The notes beneath the pieces are model-generated. The model was not told the DNA's origin and ran no database searches. It saw only the letters and a program-made list of their open reading frames with translations. The translations under genes and the position numbers were made by a program. Below, piece by piece: positions 22,158 through 32,537 of a DNA stretch of 64,000 nucleotides (position 1 is its first letter; every line of letters begins with the position of its first letter). This DNA is from Sorex araneus (taxonomy: Eukaryota; Chordata; Mammalia; Eulipotyphla; Soricidae): NCBI RefSeq assembly GCF_027595985.1, contig NC_073305.1, positions 87,166,626-87,230,625 of the forward strand, given 5' to 3'.

Positions 22158-22401
22158 GGGCTGGAGCGATAGCATAGAGGTTGGGCCGTTCACCTTTAAC
22201 TCGGCCGACCCGAGTTCGATTCCTCCGTCCCTCTCGGAGAGCCCAGCAAGCTACCTAGAGTATCGAGCCCGCACGGCAGAGCCTGGCAAGCTACCTGTGG
22301 CATATTGGTATGCCAAAAACAGTAACAATAAGTCACTCAATGAGAGACGTTACTGGTGCCAGCTCGAACAAATCGATGAGCAACAGGTGACAGTGACAGT
22401 G
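22158..22401 (+). mobile_element. SINE-B, full-length sense copy with TSD
   Basis: Perfect 13-bp TSD ATATATTTCGGAG (22145-22157 and 22402-22414). B box GTTCGATTCC, 40-base internal duplication, hairpin GGCATA-TTGG-TATGCC, tail GTGACAGTGACAGTG. Confidence 0.97.
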
Positions 22402-22414
22402 ATATATTTCGGAG

Positions 22415-22523
22415 ATCCCAACAAGCTATCGATATGCCAAAAACAGTAACAACAAGTCTCACAATGGAGACGTTACTGGTGTCCTCTTGAGCAAATCGAT
22501 GAACAACAGGACGACGGTGCTAT
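22415..22523 (+). mobile_element. SINE-B 3' half
   Basis: 5'-truncated copy starting in hairpin 2 and running through CAACAAGTCTCACAATGGAG and GAGCAAATCGATGAACAACAGG. It begins right after the TSD of the previous SINE-B. Confidence 0.9.
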
Positions 22524-22790
22524 ATATACAGATAAAAGAATCTCAGTTAACCATCACAGCAACCCATGTGACATGTAAGGCTGTTACTCCCATCCCTTGG
22601 GGAAGAAATGGAATGTTCCATAACATGCCCAAGATTTACCCTGTTAAGGGGCCCACTTCAGGACTTGACTCTTGCTCTTCCTGAATATTTTTCATTTAAT
22701 TTTTTTTTCTTCTCAAGTGACTGGAAGAGGGAAGTAAGAAGAGGTGGACAGGGAGCAGAGGGGTGTGAGGTGCTTTTCTTCTCTCTCAGA

Positions 22791-22791
<1 letters not shown>

Positions 22792-22833
<42 letters not shown>
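22792..22833. repeat. (TC)n microsatellite
   Basis: About 21 CT units, beside an L1 3' UTR fragment whose sense strand carries a GA-rich motif at that place. Confidence 0.95.
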
Positions 22834-22834
<1 letters not shown>

Positions 22835-22835
<1 letters not shown>

Positions 22836-22975
22836 TTTGGGCATTGTGGTTTGCAATATTGATACTGAAAGGTTATCAAGAATATCCCTTTACCTACTCC
22901 AAACACTCAGATCTTGTCCAGCGTGATCATTTCCAGCTATTATTGTCATACTGGTCTCTTCTTTGTCTTACCTAC
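22835..22975 (-). mobile_element. L1 3' UTR fragment
   Basis: CTTTTGGGCATTGTGGTTTGCAAT ... GATACTGAAAGGTTATCA matches 45108-45150 in the L1 at 44920. Confidence 0.75.
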
Positions 22976-23617
22976 CCTCAGCCCCACACACACTTGTGGT
23001 TAGTTCCAACCACTGGCTGGTAAAAGGAGGCCCTTTAGATAAATAACTTCTCTGAGTTTGAGAAATAAAAGCAGGGAAGTTCACTGAAAATTTGCTTCTT
23101 TCTCTAGTAACTAACTTCATGTGAAGTTTTACAGCTGGCTTATTAAATATTTTTGTGAAATAATTGCCGGGCTCTTCTAGCAGCTAGAAATTCCAAGAGG
23201 GAGTTAAGCATTTTTTTTAAAGCCTGAAATTAATTGAGCACTGATTTTTACTACCCAGGAGAGGTGGGTCCCAAATGTCTTGCTTTCCAGAGTATAATTT
23301 GAAACAAAACAAACATAATCTCTACAATTAGATTGCATGTTAAATTTAGGGCGTGTGTTCATCTTAACTGTAAAAATTTTCCCAGAATTGCCACTGTCTT
23401 TTCCAACCTAATTGATAACTTCTTTGCCTCTGTTTACTTTGAGGTTCAAGTTACCTTTGCTTGTCTCAGCCTTTTCGACCGTGAGATTAGTACATAATTT
23501 AAGGTGAGATGCCCAAAACTAAGAGAAGTAGGCTTATCGCTAGTCATAGAAGCATTGATATTGTTATTGTTTACTGTAATATTTCATATGCTCAAGAGTC
23601 CATCTGATTTGACTTTG

Positions 23618-23781
23618 GGGGCGGGGCGATGTTGAGCTGCACCAGCTGTGCCTAGGGCGGGCTTCTGGCTCTGTGCTTAGGGCTCCTTCCTGGCAGTGCC
23701 CTGGGGGCCACATGGGCAGATAGTAAACCAGGGTTTTTTGCATGCAAGGCAAGTGCCTTGACCCCTGTACTAACCTTTCAG
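23618..23781 (-). mobile_element. SINE-A copy, old
   Basis: GGCTCTGTGCTTAGGGCTCCTTCC and GCATGCAAGGCAAGTGCCTTGACCC remain. Confidence 0.65.
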
Positions 23782-23879
23782 ACTTTGAAAATTTTTTTTT
23801 TACTTTATTTATTATCTTTCTCTTGTCCTGGACCCCAGACGGTGGACCAATGAGGATCACCCGAGGACATATCCACTAC

Positions 23880-23945
23880 CAAGGATGAAGCCCAGGACCT
23901 CACCCTTGTCCAGAACGCTTCCCCACAGAGCCAACTTCTAGGCCC
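23880..23945 (-). mobile_element. SINE-C-like fragment
   Basis: AAGCCCAGGACCTCACCCTTG ... CTTCCCCACAGAGCCAACTTCTAGGCCC reads as an inverted ID-like unit. A second scrap may lie at 23975-24030. Confidence 0.4.
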
Positions 23946-24228
23946 CCGAGGGAGACATTTTTTTCCCCTTTTTGCTCCTTGGCAGTACCAGGCATGCTCT
24001 TCACCCCTGAACTACACCCCCCATTGTGATCTTGACCTGCTGATAATCTCTAGAAAAACTTGAAAGGCTTTTGAGGTGGATATTTTCAAGGGTGAGTTGG
24101 TCCCACCCACTGCAGCAAATAGTGGAGACCAAATCTCAAAGCATCTGAAGTAAAGTGAGCACCCTTGGTCCACATGTATCAGTAAACAAGGGCAGTTTGG
24201 GACTGGAGGGATAGCCCAATGCTTAGGG

Positions 24229-24388
24229 CTTTCTGAGTTTTCCCCCCCTCTAAGACTACATAAGAAATGTCCAAAATCTTAGTGTGTATGTATATGTCTT
24301 GCTTCCCCACACTAAATTATCTTTTCCTACACACCATGGGTTCTATCCTAATCATTTTTACTTCACTTAATTAAAAAAAAATCTGATT
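24229..24388. repeat. Duplicated unique flank, copy 1
   Basis: Almost identical to 40969-41128: I count about two differences over the last 140 bases. The similarity continues through the adjoining SINE-A and stops at that SINE's 3' end. Confidence 0.93.
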
Positions 24389-24548
24389 GGGCTGGAGCGA
24401 TAGCACAGTGGGGAGGGCTTTTGCCTTGCACGCGGCCGACCCGGGTTCGATTCCCAGCATCCCATATGGTCCCCGGAGCACCGCCAGGAGTAATTTTTGA
24501 GTGCAGGGCCAGGAATAAGCCCCATGCATCGCAGGGTGTGACCCAAAG
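24389..24548 (+). mobile_element. SINE-A copy without A tail
   Basis: Perfect A box TAGCACAGTGG and B box GGTTCGATTCC. It breaks off at GGGTGTGACCCAAA into unrelated sequence with no tail. It lies about 145 bp before the PAQR8 coding-exon acceptor. Confidence 0.95.
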
Positions 24549-24690
24549 CGGGAAATACAAGGGAGGTTGAAGACTCCCCACAAGCCTCCCTTGCCCCATC
24601 CCCACTCCTGCTGCAGGAACCACACATGTTCCACACATCCTGCGCTGTCTTGACTCAGTTGCTCACGGCGTCCATGTCCCCCTTCTGTGC

Positions 24691-24711
24691 GCAGGTCACC
24701 CTGCTGCAGCC
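24691..24711 (+). promoter_or_regulatory. PAQR8: PAQR8 splice acceptor and short 5' UTR
   Basis: A pyrimidine-rich run (GTCCCCCTTCTGTGCGCAG) ends in AG at 24694, leaving 17 bases of 5' UTR before the ATG. This agrees with the family's layout of a noncoding 5' exon plus one coding exon. Inferred, not shown by a transcript. Confidence 0.65.
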
Positions 24712-25776
24712 ATGACTACGGCCATCCTGGAGCGCCTGAGCACGCTCTCAGTGAGCGGGCAGCAGCTGCGCCGCCTGCCTAAGATCCTGGAGGACGGGCT
24801 GCCCAAGATGCCCTGCACCGTGCCCGAGAGCGACGTGCCCCAGCTCTTCCGCGAGCCCTACATCCATGCCGGCTACCGCCCCACGGGCCACGAGTGGCGC
24901 TACTATTTCTTCAGCCTCTTCCAGAAGCACAACGAGGTGGTCAACGTCTGGACCCACTTGCTGGCGGCCCTGGCCGTCCTCCTGCGCTTCTGGGCCTTCG
25001 CCGAGGCGGAGGCGCTGCCCTGGGCGTCCACGCACGCCCTGCCGCTGCTGCTCTTCATCCTCTCGTCCATCACGTACCTCACCTGCAGCCTGCTGGCCCA
25101 CCTGCTGCAGTCCAAGTCGGAGCTGTCCCACTACACGTTCTACTTCGTGGACTACGTGGGGGTGAGCGTGTACCAGTACGGCAGCGCCTTGGCCCACTAC
25201 TTCTACAGCTCCGACCAGGCCTGGTACGAGCGCTTCTGGCTTTTCTTCCTCCCGGCCGCTGCCTTCTGTGGCTGGTTATCCTGCGCCGGCTGCTGCTATG
25301 CCAAGTATCGTTACCGGAGGCCTTACCCCGTCATGAGGAAGATCTGTCAAGTGGTGCCAGCAGGCCTGGCCTTCGTCCTAGACATCAGCCCCGTGGCACA
25401 CCGTGTGGCCCTGTGCCACCTGGCCGGCTGCCAGGAGCAGGCAGCCTGGTATCATACCCTCCAGATCCTCTTCTTTCTGGTCAGCGCCTACTTCTTCTCT
25501 TGCCCAGTCCCTGAGAAGTACTTCCCAGGGTCCTGTGACATTGTGGGCCACGGGCACCAGATCTTCCACGCGTTCCTGTCCATCTGCACGCTCTCCCAGC
25601 TGGAGGCCATCCTCCTGGACTACCAAGGGCGCCAGGAGATCTTCCTCCAGCGCCACGGCCCCCTGTCCGTCTACACTGCCTGCCTCTCTTTCTTCTTCTT
25701 GGCCGCCTGCAGTGCGGCCACCGCCGCCCTCCTGCGGCACAAGGTCAAGGTCAGATTGACCAAGAAAGATTCCTGA
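24712..25776 (+). CDS. PAQR8: PAQR8, membrane progestin receptor beta (mPR-beta)
   Basis: Complete 354-codon reading frame, the length of the human protein, in one exon. PAQR proteins are seven/eight-pass membrane receptors; mPR-beta binds progestins and mediates fast non-genomic signalling, mainly in brain and reproductive tissue (family knowledge). The cytosolic N-terminus spans residues 1-75. The conserved PAQR motif NEVVNVWTH is at 74-82. S126 and H130 (SLLAH), D147 (FVDYVG) and H282/H286 (HQIFH) fit the Ser/Asp and three-His metal site known from adiponectin receptors. Hydrophobic helices lie near 77-97, 110-132, 142-163, 173-196, 209-230, 247-263, 283-302 and 318-341. The basic tail ends KKDS. 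The start has a fair Kozak context (CAGCCATGA) and matches the known N-terminus MTTAILERLS. Codon use is GC-rich, unlike the flanks. No stop, frameshift or missing key residue was seen. Confidence 0.98.
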   Translation: MTTAILERLSTLSVSGQQLRRLPKILEDGLPKMPCTVPESDVPQLFREPYIHAGYRPTGHEWRYYFFSLFQKHNEVVNVWTHLLAALAVLLRFWAFAEAEALPWASTHALPLLLFILSSITYLTCSLLAHLLQSKSELSHYTFYFVDYVGVSVYQYGSALAHYFYSSDQAWYERFWLFFLPAAAFCGWLSCAGCCYAKYRYRRPYPVMRKICQVVPAGLAFVLDISPVAHRVALCHLAGCQEQAAWYHTLQILFFLVSAYFFSCPVPEKYFPGSCDIVGHGHQIFHAFLSICTLSQLEAILLDYQGRQEIFLQRHGPLSVYTACLSFFFLAACSAATAALLRHKVKVRLTKKDS

Positions 25777-27419
25777 AGCTGACGGGGGAGGCGAGGGGTG
25801 GTGGCGGTGGTGGTGGTGATCCTGATATGGGGGTGGGGGAAATGATACCCGTGAATAGGAGGCATTTTTTTGTTGTGAAGAATTGGCTTTTAAGAACCAG
25901 TAACCCTGCAGCATTAGACAGCCAAAGGACTTAATAGAAGGAGTATTCCTATTCCCTCTGGGCCACAGCCTTAAAAGGCACGGGACGGAAAAGGACCTTG
26001 GCTCAGTTCATGACATGCCGAATTAAGGAGACTCTCTTCATACCTGAAAGTTCCAGAGAATTCTGACTGTGGCCGGCAGCGCAACTCCTAGAGCTATAAG
26101 ATCATGAAATCGCACTCAAAAGCCAGTGGGTGGCTGGTCCACACGGTAGGGGCGTGAGCATCTTATATACAGCGCTGGCTTCTGGGCCTTGGACAAGTGG
26201 ACCCAATGGCTTTTGGATTTCAGATTGTCCAGGGTGGAGAAGTGAGAATCTTCAAGGTGATTCAGTGAAACCCTTCGACATAATGAGCCCCCCGGTTGCT
26301 GCTCTGGGTCCTTCATCCTTCTCTCTCGCCTATTCTAACACTGACCTTTTGCTCAAGATGGCATCTGCCTGGCTGTCGGAAGTGTTTGTCCTCCCGCTCT
26401 CTGCCTTGCATGGTCATCTAGAGGTCTAGGAAGCAGTCCTCCTAGCAGGAAACGCTTGGATCCCGTGTGGATAGTCCAGAAGCTTAGCCCCATCTAATAT
26501 TAGTGTGAAATCATACCAGGAGGTACCAGTGCCAAGAGCCACCAAGCACGGATACTGTTTGGCATTCAGGCCCCTCCTCTTCTGCCCCTGTCAGTGCAGG
26601 TTACTTGAGCTATATTAGAGCTGCCTTACTGGCCAGGAGATCTGGAGCGTTACTCCAGCGTATCTCCTGCAGACTTTGACCAGCATGTTCAAAAACTTGC
26701 TGGGGAGAGTGAATTGATTCTGAGGGTATCTCTAGAGAAGCAATTACTGCAAGAGGAACCCAGGGTCCATGCAGCCCTGTGAAGGACCCACAGTCTTTCC
26801 CCCTCCCACTTCACAGTCCCCAAGCAGGCATCTGGGCCTCGACTTAGAGTAGAGCCATTAAAATAATCAACTCCCAACACGGGTGAGCTTGGATGCTCTC
26901 TGAGGGTTGATCCCTGAAGGCCCCATTTGGGTGAGGAAGGAGGCCTGGATTCCCTGTAGTCAGAACATCTCTGCTTGGAACGTCTCTGCCCCCCTAGCTT
27001 CTGCAGCAGAGGACGTGTTCTGGCTGTGCACCCTCTCTGAGGACTAACTTCTGCATGAATCCAGCAACAGGGTGCTGCCTGGGACAAGGATTACGGAAAC
27101 CTTTTGGTCAGGGGCTGATTTCCTATCAGTATGAGTCTTATTTACAAAACTAGGGAAGGGGTTGGTGTTTACTGCAATTTCACAAACCTCTTGGATTTCT
27201 AGGTAACTGGATTGTCTTCAAAATCTTTGAGTTGATTTCCCCCCCCTTTCCTCCTTTTTCTGGGAGATGTGTGGGTTTTGTGCCTTATCAACGAAAATGT
27301 ATGAAAACTGATACTATGGCCATGTGGAATCTTCAGTCCTTGTTTTCTAATCAGGACAGGAAAGAAATCTGAGAAAACCAGAATTGCTAATAATGGAAAG
27401 ACTTAGCCTATGGCGCATC

Positions 27420-27570
27420 ACCTAAGGAGGTGGCTCAACCAGCACAGGTGCTGGAGGCCCAGGTTTGAGCCCCCAGTGCTCTGTGTTTCCCCAAACAACT
27501 GGAGGGAGTGACACCTGAGCATAAGACCGGGAGTAGTTTCCCCCAGCATGACTGTGGGAGAAAAAAAAAG
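27420..27570 (+). mobile_element. SINE-A copy, old
   Basis: CTGGAGGCCCAGGTTTGAGCCCCCAG and CCTGAGCATAAGACCGGGAGTAG followed by an A tract. Confidence 0.55.
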
Positions 27571-27660
27571 GCATAAACAAATTCAACTGGTATTTGGCAA
27601 AAACAGCAAACATACTTAACTGCACTTTCCTTTAATCTTCGTATTCAGCAAGTCTTTTCA

Positions 27661-27750
27661 GGGCCAGGATATAGCCTAGTGAGAGAGTGTCTACTTTGCA
27701 TGGGTAAAGCTCTGGGTGCCATCTCTAGCCCATCAAGGAAAATAACAAAA
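27661..27750 (+). mobile_element. SINE-C (ID-like) copy
   Basis: GGGCCAGGATATAGCCTAGTGAGAGAG, CTTTGCATGGGTAAAGCTCTGGG, then AATAACAAAAGG. Same layout as the element at 19248. Confidence 0.5.
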
Positions 27751-28291
27751 GGAAGCAGGAGAAAGTCGTGTGCATTTCTTCAACAGATTTCTCCTTCTAA
27801 CCCTCAGGCACCGGGACTTCATCTTACACAAGCTTCTGATGTCTTCTGGGTCACATTCATGCCAAATAAAATTTATAAAACTGAACCGGGTTGAAGTAAA
27901 CAAGGGGTTGGGGCATTGTGGAAATATATCGCAAGGTGGGAAGTCAGTTTCAAGCAGGGACTGGGAAGTGTTTGACATGTTCTAGATCATGGATTCCAAG
28001 ACGATGTGCTTTTAAAAGCTGAAAGGAAGGTGTGAAGTCTAGCTCTTGAACCTCAGCATGGCAGTCCAGGTGGACAGAGATCTTCAGGATAAATGCAGGG
28101 TTGTTTTTAAAAGAGAAAACGGGAAGTCGAGCAATGATCCATGACTGGTGCATTAGCCTGCCCAGAGACAGGCGGGGACGTGGTCTAGACAAAGTATGAC
28201 AAACTACATTCTATTGCCGTGAAGATATTATTTTTGTTTATGCAAGTATTGGTCCCTCAAGTGATTGGAATTCTTTCAAAAGGTTTTTTTA

Positions 28292-28430
28292 CCAGGCCAA
28301 AGAGATTGTACCAGGGCACTTGTCTTGCACACGGCATACCCAAGTTCCATTTCTGGTGTTGCCTGGAGTGATCCCTGAGCACAGCAGGTGTGGCCTAAAA
28401 CCCCCAAATAAAATAAACAAATAAAAAAGG
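28292..28430 (+). mobile_element. SINE-A copy, old
   Basis: GGCCAAAGAGATTGTACCAGGGCACTTGTCTTGCACACGG head, TGGAGTGATCCCTGAGCACAG body, AAATAAAATAAAC tail. Confidence 0.7.
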
Positions 28431-29327
28431 TTTTTCAGAGATATCTGAGACCCATCAAGATAGGAAACTCTCTTATTGGAGAGACACCCACTTGGCAGTA
28501 GAAATATATATATGTGTGTATACATCAGAAATGCAGATATTTTTTAGCCACCAAACATTTTTATACATTAAGTCCTCTTAAAAGCATATTTATGACAATG
28601 AGATTATCTATAAGGACAGACCCAGTTGGTTTAAAAGGAATAACTAAGTATTTAATATAGGAGGGGTTATCTTACCACATCACAGTCAAGAGTTAACACC
28701 TACTGATCTTTCTCTTTTCTCTCTCTACTCAACTGTTTATTTCCATGGAGTCTTTCAACCCATTAGAATGCAGATGTCTTGGAAATAACAAAACTGTCAG
28801 TTATTTATGCGCTGTGAATAAAAATTCTGATGGATTTATGTGAGACCATCCTCAGGGTAAGGAGAGACAGCCAGACTTCAGACTGGGGATGTGTTTGCCT
28901 GTTTTACTCAGCTAGAACTTCCTGCCTTGTGTTAACTTATGAGCTAACGCTAATAATACTCAGATGTTATGGGTTCACTCTGCTGCAAGTAGCTCACTCT
29001 ATAACAATATTCTCAGCCTTCTACTGAAAGCTTGGAATAATAGCTGAGGCCTTGGGGTGCGAGTCATTCATTCCTTCCTCTGCTGGGCCCCTGTTTCCCA
29101 GTGGTACCGTAATGCTTAGAAACCTTAGGTTCTGTATTGCTGCCGTAGTTCCAGATGGACCCTCCTAAAGGGCACTCACATTTTTTTCAGAGATCTCGGC
29201 CATCGTCCCCAAGGCATCAGCCCACTAATTGTGTTGTTTCTCATGTTTTGCTTGATATGATTGCCTGGTAAAGAAGAAATGGAACTGTTTTCTGTCTGTT
29301 TATATAAATCTACTTACATGAATGACC

Positions 29328-29333
29328 ATTAAA
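29328..29333 (+). terminator. PAQR8: Candidate PAQR8 poly(A) signal ATTAAA
   Basis: ATTAAA is followed 20-45 bases on by GT-rich TGTTGTGCTGG and TGTTCTTGTTT, as expected of a cleavage site. It is the last plausible signal before repeat-rich intergenic DNA. Confidence 0.4.
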
Positions 29334-30049
29334 CAGATTTTGTATATGGACTGTTGTGCTGGCCACAGTGTTCTTGTTTCTCAGAAAAGAGCCTGCCCAG
29401 GGCTCCTTTGACAAGTCCCCTCTCAGAAGAAAGGTTTGAGGTAGATGAAGAACATTGCCCAAAAAAGGAGGTCAGGACAGAAGAGGGAGCAGTGAGAGCC
29501 TCTTTCCGGCATTCCTCTCAGAAAGGGAGACATCTGTGCACCACCTGTGGAAGACAGTGGGAACCAGCAGAAGACTCCAGGGCCGTTCTTGAGGACAGGA
29601 CAGAAGTGGCTACCCTGGGGTAAAAGAGCCAATTGTAGGGCAGATAAGACACCCCCCCTCCCCCCACACACACAGAGCCTTCATTGTGTGGGGGGTTCTT
29701 TTATCCTTCCAGTTTGGTTCCTGGGCCAAATCTAGTGTGAGTGCTGCTTGTCAAATCCTTGTACCTTCTCTTCAGTCAGGAAGGCCTTGCAGTGGCCCGC
29801 ACTGGCATGAGGCAGAACGGGCGGCCTGTTGCCCTGAGACGCTGCCTGTTAAGTGGACCCGGGCGGTGCCCATTTTTCATCAGCCTTCGGTCCTCCTGAT
29901 TCCCAGAGTGAATGTGCTAGAAGGGTCAAGCAGTGTCCTTCATGCTCACTGAGTGCTCAGTAAACAAACCCAAGTTTATTTTTTACTGAGGGGAAGAATC
30001 TTTCCAACTTTCAGTAGGAAAGTTAACACATCTCCACTCATCAAGACCA

Positions 30050-30163
30050 GAGCCCTGGGTTAGCACCCCAGCACTGCCACCAGGGGCCTTGTCCTCCCAG
30101 CTCTGAGGTAAGCAAAGCTCCCTCACGTCCCAACTCTGAAACCACTGGGTGTGGCCCCAAAAC

Positions 30164-30166
<3 letters not shown>
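30050..30166 (+). mobile_element. SINE-A fragment
   Basis: GGGTTAGCACCCCAGCACTGCC and CTGGGTGTGGCCCCAAAACC. The tail has become a CA microsatellite. Confidence 0.55.

Positions 30167-30197
<31 letters not shown>
30167..30197. repeat. (CA)n microsatellite
   Basis: About 15 CA units at the end of a SINE tail. Confidence 0.95.
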
Positions 30198-30201
<4 letters not shown>

Positions 30202-30764
30202 ACCCAAATCTTTAAAATACACCTCCCCAAATCCTTACTTGTGAGTAGATCACAAGTGCCCCCTCACCCCGACCACAAAGTTTTAGAGTTGATTTCTTTG
30301 GAGGTTTCCATTCAGCTGAATCAATATGCTAATTCTATGGGCAATACTGGTCATGATTTTGAGCTTTTGAATCAGTAAACTAATACTTTTTAAAATCTGA
30401 AAATGAATTCTTTTTACTACGACTGGGATGAGAATAAGTTTGTAATAGAATATGACATCTTCCAAAGGATTTTACAGCTTTTTAGATTTAAACAGCTGTA
30501 ATAAAGATGATTCTCTAGGACACCGTAGGCAGTAGTTTACCAACCTTTGGGAGCCTGCAGTCATCTGCTCACTAGTCCTCAGAAAATCACTGGATACTAC
30601 TATCACAATAGAAGTAAAATAAACAGCATTTATGTAGGATAGAGGACTCTGCTAATAGAATTATGGATATTCCCATTGCCCAAACACATTTGCAAGAGAC
30701 CCTGGGCAGTTTGTAAGTACTTCTGTGTTACTGCTAACCCATAAAGCAGGCTTCAGTTCTTGAC

Positions 30765-30842
30765 TTAGCAAGTATATATTGGTGACAGGCACCACACTGG
30801 ATCTGGAGATGCCACGGTGAGAAAAACATGGGGAATGGGTGT
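30765..30842 (+). mobile_element. L2-like fragment
   Basis: GCAAGTATATATTGGTGACAGGCACCACACTGG ... GTGAGAAAAACA resembles the L2 3' region. Confidence 0.4.
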
Positions 30843-31087
30843 GGAGCATTGGCAGTTTGCTCGGTGAGGACCAACACCTGTCCTCAGGAAAGGAGCATCC
30901 CCACTCCGGAGATTGCTCTAGTCATAGGCTGAAGGTCAACTACCGAACTCTAAGGAGTCTAGATTCCATGCAAAGAGAGGACCGAGCTCTCCCTTTTCCA
31001 AGAGCATGGAAATATCTCCCCCCTCAGAAATGCTCTCCTGAGTGGCCATTTCAACCTTCCTTCTCCAGACTTCCTCACCACTCTGCC

Positions 31088-31342
31088 ACTGTCTGTCACT
31101 GTCATCCCGTTGTTCATCGATATACTCGAGTGGGCACCATTAACATCTCTAGTCCTCCCAGCCCTGAGATTTTAGCAGACTCTCCTTACTCATCTTTCCC
31201 AACCATTGGAGGCTCTTTCAGGGTGAGGGGAATGAGACCTATCATTACTGATTTTGGCATATCGAATACGCCACGAATAGCTTGCCAGTTCTGCCTGTGC
31301 AGGTGGGATACTCTCGGTAGCTTGCTGGGCTCTCTGAAAGGT
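31088..31342 (-). mobile_element. SINE-B copy with internal foreign insert
   Basis: The tail side CTGTCACTGTCATCCCGTTGTTC and the distal body TTTTGGCATATCGAATACGCC are present. About 90 bases at 31150-31240 replace the loop of hairpin 3. The tRNA-like head is absent. Confidence 0.88.
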
Positions 31343-31617
31343 ATGTCTGAACTCCATCAAATACGGTGTGATAATTATGGAAAATGGGTAGGAAGTGTCT
31401 TATAATGTGTCAAGCGGCCATGAAGCAGAAGCGCGGTCCAGAAAGTGGCCTGGAGCGTGGCAGTGATTGGGGAGTGGAGGTCGGCTGCCAGAGCTGAGTC
31501 CCTTGGGGACAGGGAGGGTTCTCACCCGTCCCCCTCTGGGACGCCCTGAGTGAAAATAGCCTGGCACGAAGTCCTCACTACTCTCTTGTGGTTTTTATTC
31601 ATTCTTGAGTATATTTT

Positions 31618-31804
31618 TTGTTGTTTTTTGTTTTTTGCGGTTTCACCCAGCGATGCTATGGGGTTGCTCCTGGCTCTGCATTCAGGAATCACTCCTGGCG
31701 GTGCTCAGGGGTGGGGGTGGGAGACATATGGGATGCTGGGGATTGAACGGGAGTGGGCCATCTGCAAGGCAAACACCCTCCCCACTGTACTGTCGCTCAG
31801 GCCC
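31618..31804 (-). mobile_element. SINE-A copy with short TSD
   Basis: T-rich tail side, TTTCACCCAGCGATGC, ACATATGGGATGCTGGGGATTG. TCTTGAGTAT repeats on both sides. Confidence 0.92.
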
Positions 31805-32068
31805 CAGTCTTGAGTATCAAGACACATCAAGACACAGAGATGAAGCCTCTAGTCCACAGGGAGGTTAGACTTCCCAGGCATCTGTAGTCAGGAAAAAAGA
31901 TTTAGTGTCCCAAGCTAAGCTCAGATTTATTAAATTGGAAACGGTAGGTTGCCGGCTGGTTACCTCCTTGAAAAACAGTAATAATAATAACCAACTTAGC
32001 CCATGAAATTTTTTATGAAAATAATATAGAAGAAATTAAAATAATTACTGCATTAAAATCATTAATTT

Positions 32069-32205
32069 GGGGCCAGAAACAGTACAGTGTGGTGCTTGCC
32101 TTACACAAGGCTGACCTGGGTTCATTCCCTATATGGTCCCTTGATACCAGCCAGGAATAAGGCCTGAGGACCACCTGGTGTGGCCCCACCCCCACCCCCA
32201 CCTCC
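32069..32205 (+). mobile_element. SINE-A copy, old
   Basis: GGGGCCAGAAACAGTACAGTG head, B box GGTTCATTCCC, TATATGGTCCC box and a C-rich end. Confidence 0.75.
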
Positions 32206-32371
32206 AAATTCATTTAAATACTAACTTCAGAAGCATTTCTTAAAAGGAAAAATAAAAAATAAAATAGATAAAAATGGGGAACAAAAGAGAAGCATTTCTT
32301 GCCTCATAGGAGTCTCCCAGAAAGAGCCATACACTGTATTTTATTTTGTTTTATTTTAATTTATTTATTTA

Positions 32372-32537
32372 TTGCTTTTTGGGTCATACCCGGTGATGCA
32401 CAGGGGTTACTCATGGCTCATGCACTCAGGAATTACTCCTGGCGGTGCTCAGGGCACCATATGGGATACTGGGAATCGAACCCGGGTCAGTCGTGTGCAA
32501 GGCAAATGTCCTACCTGCTGTGCTATCGCTCCAGCCC
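32372..32537 (-). mobile_element. SINE-A copy with TSD
   Basis: Young minus-strand copy. TSDs CATACACTGTATTTTA (about 32329) and CATACATTGTATTTTA (about 32538) differ at one base and, read in element sense, start with A-rich TAAAATAC. Confidence 0.95.

Larger units (their letters stand above)
1..24694 (+). other. Upstream / 5' intron territory of PAQR8
   Basis: No coding exon was recognised here. In human, PAQR8 has noncoding 5' exon(s) tens of kb upstream of one coding exon (recalled), so much of this is probably intron; I cannot place a 5' exon. Stretches over 300 bases where I saw neither gene nor clear repeat: 370-700, 1040-2080, 3080-3690, 4445-5930, 6130-6500, 7500-8800, 9290-10070, 10375-10940, 11590-12460, 12805-13525, 14110-14410, 14970-15625, 18870-19245, 21375-22140 (GC-rich) and 22980-23615. 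Confidence 0.6.
25777..29350 (+). other. PAQR8: Probable PAQR8 3' UTR
   Basis: Begins with a GA/GT-rich stretch after the stop, then about 3.5 kb of mostly unique sequence containing three degenerate SINEs. Candidate poly(A) signals are AATAAA at 27865, AATAAA at 28817 and ATTAAA at 29328. The total length is reasonable for this gene, but the end is inferred. Confidence 0.5.

Noticed and set aside
24389-24470. tRNA gene calls from A and B boxes in SINE heads
   Set aside because: The heads lack a pairing acceptor stem and run straight into SINE bodies.
24748-25914. Antisense and out-of-frame open frames over PAQR8 (149, 178 and 206 codons)
   Set aside because: High GC at third positions creates them. 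The PAQR8 frame accounts for the conservation.
30839-31405. 188-codon open frame
   Set aside because: It crosses a SINE-B and unrelated DNA with no coding features.
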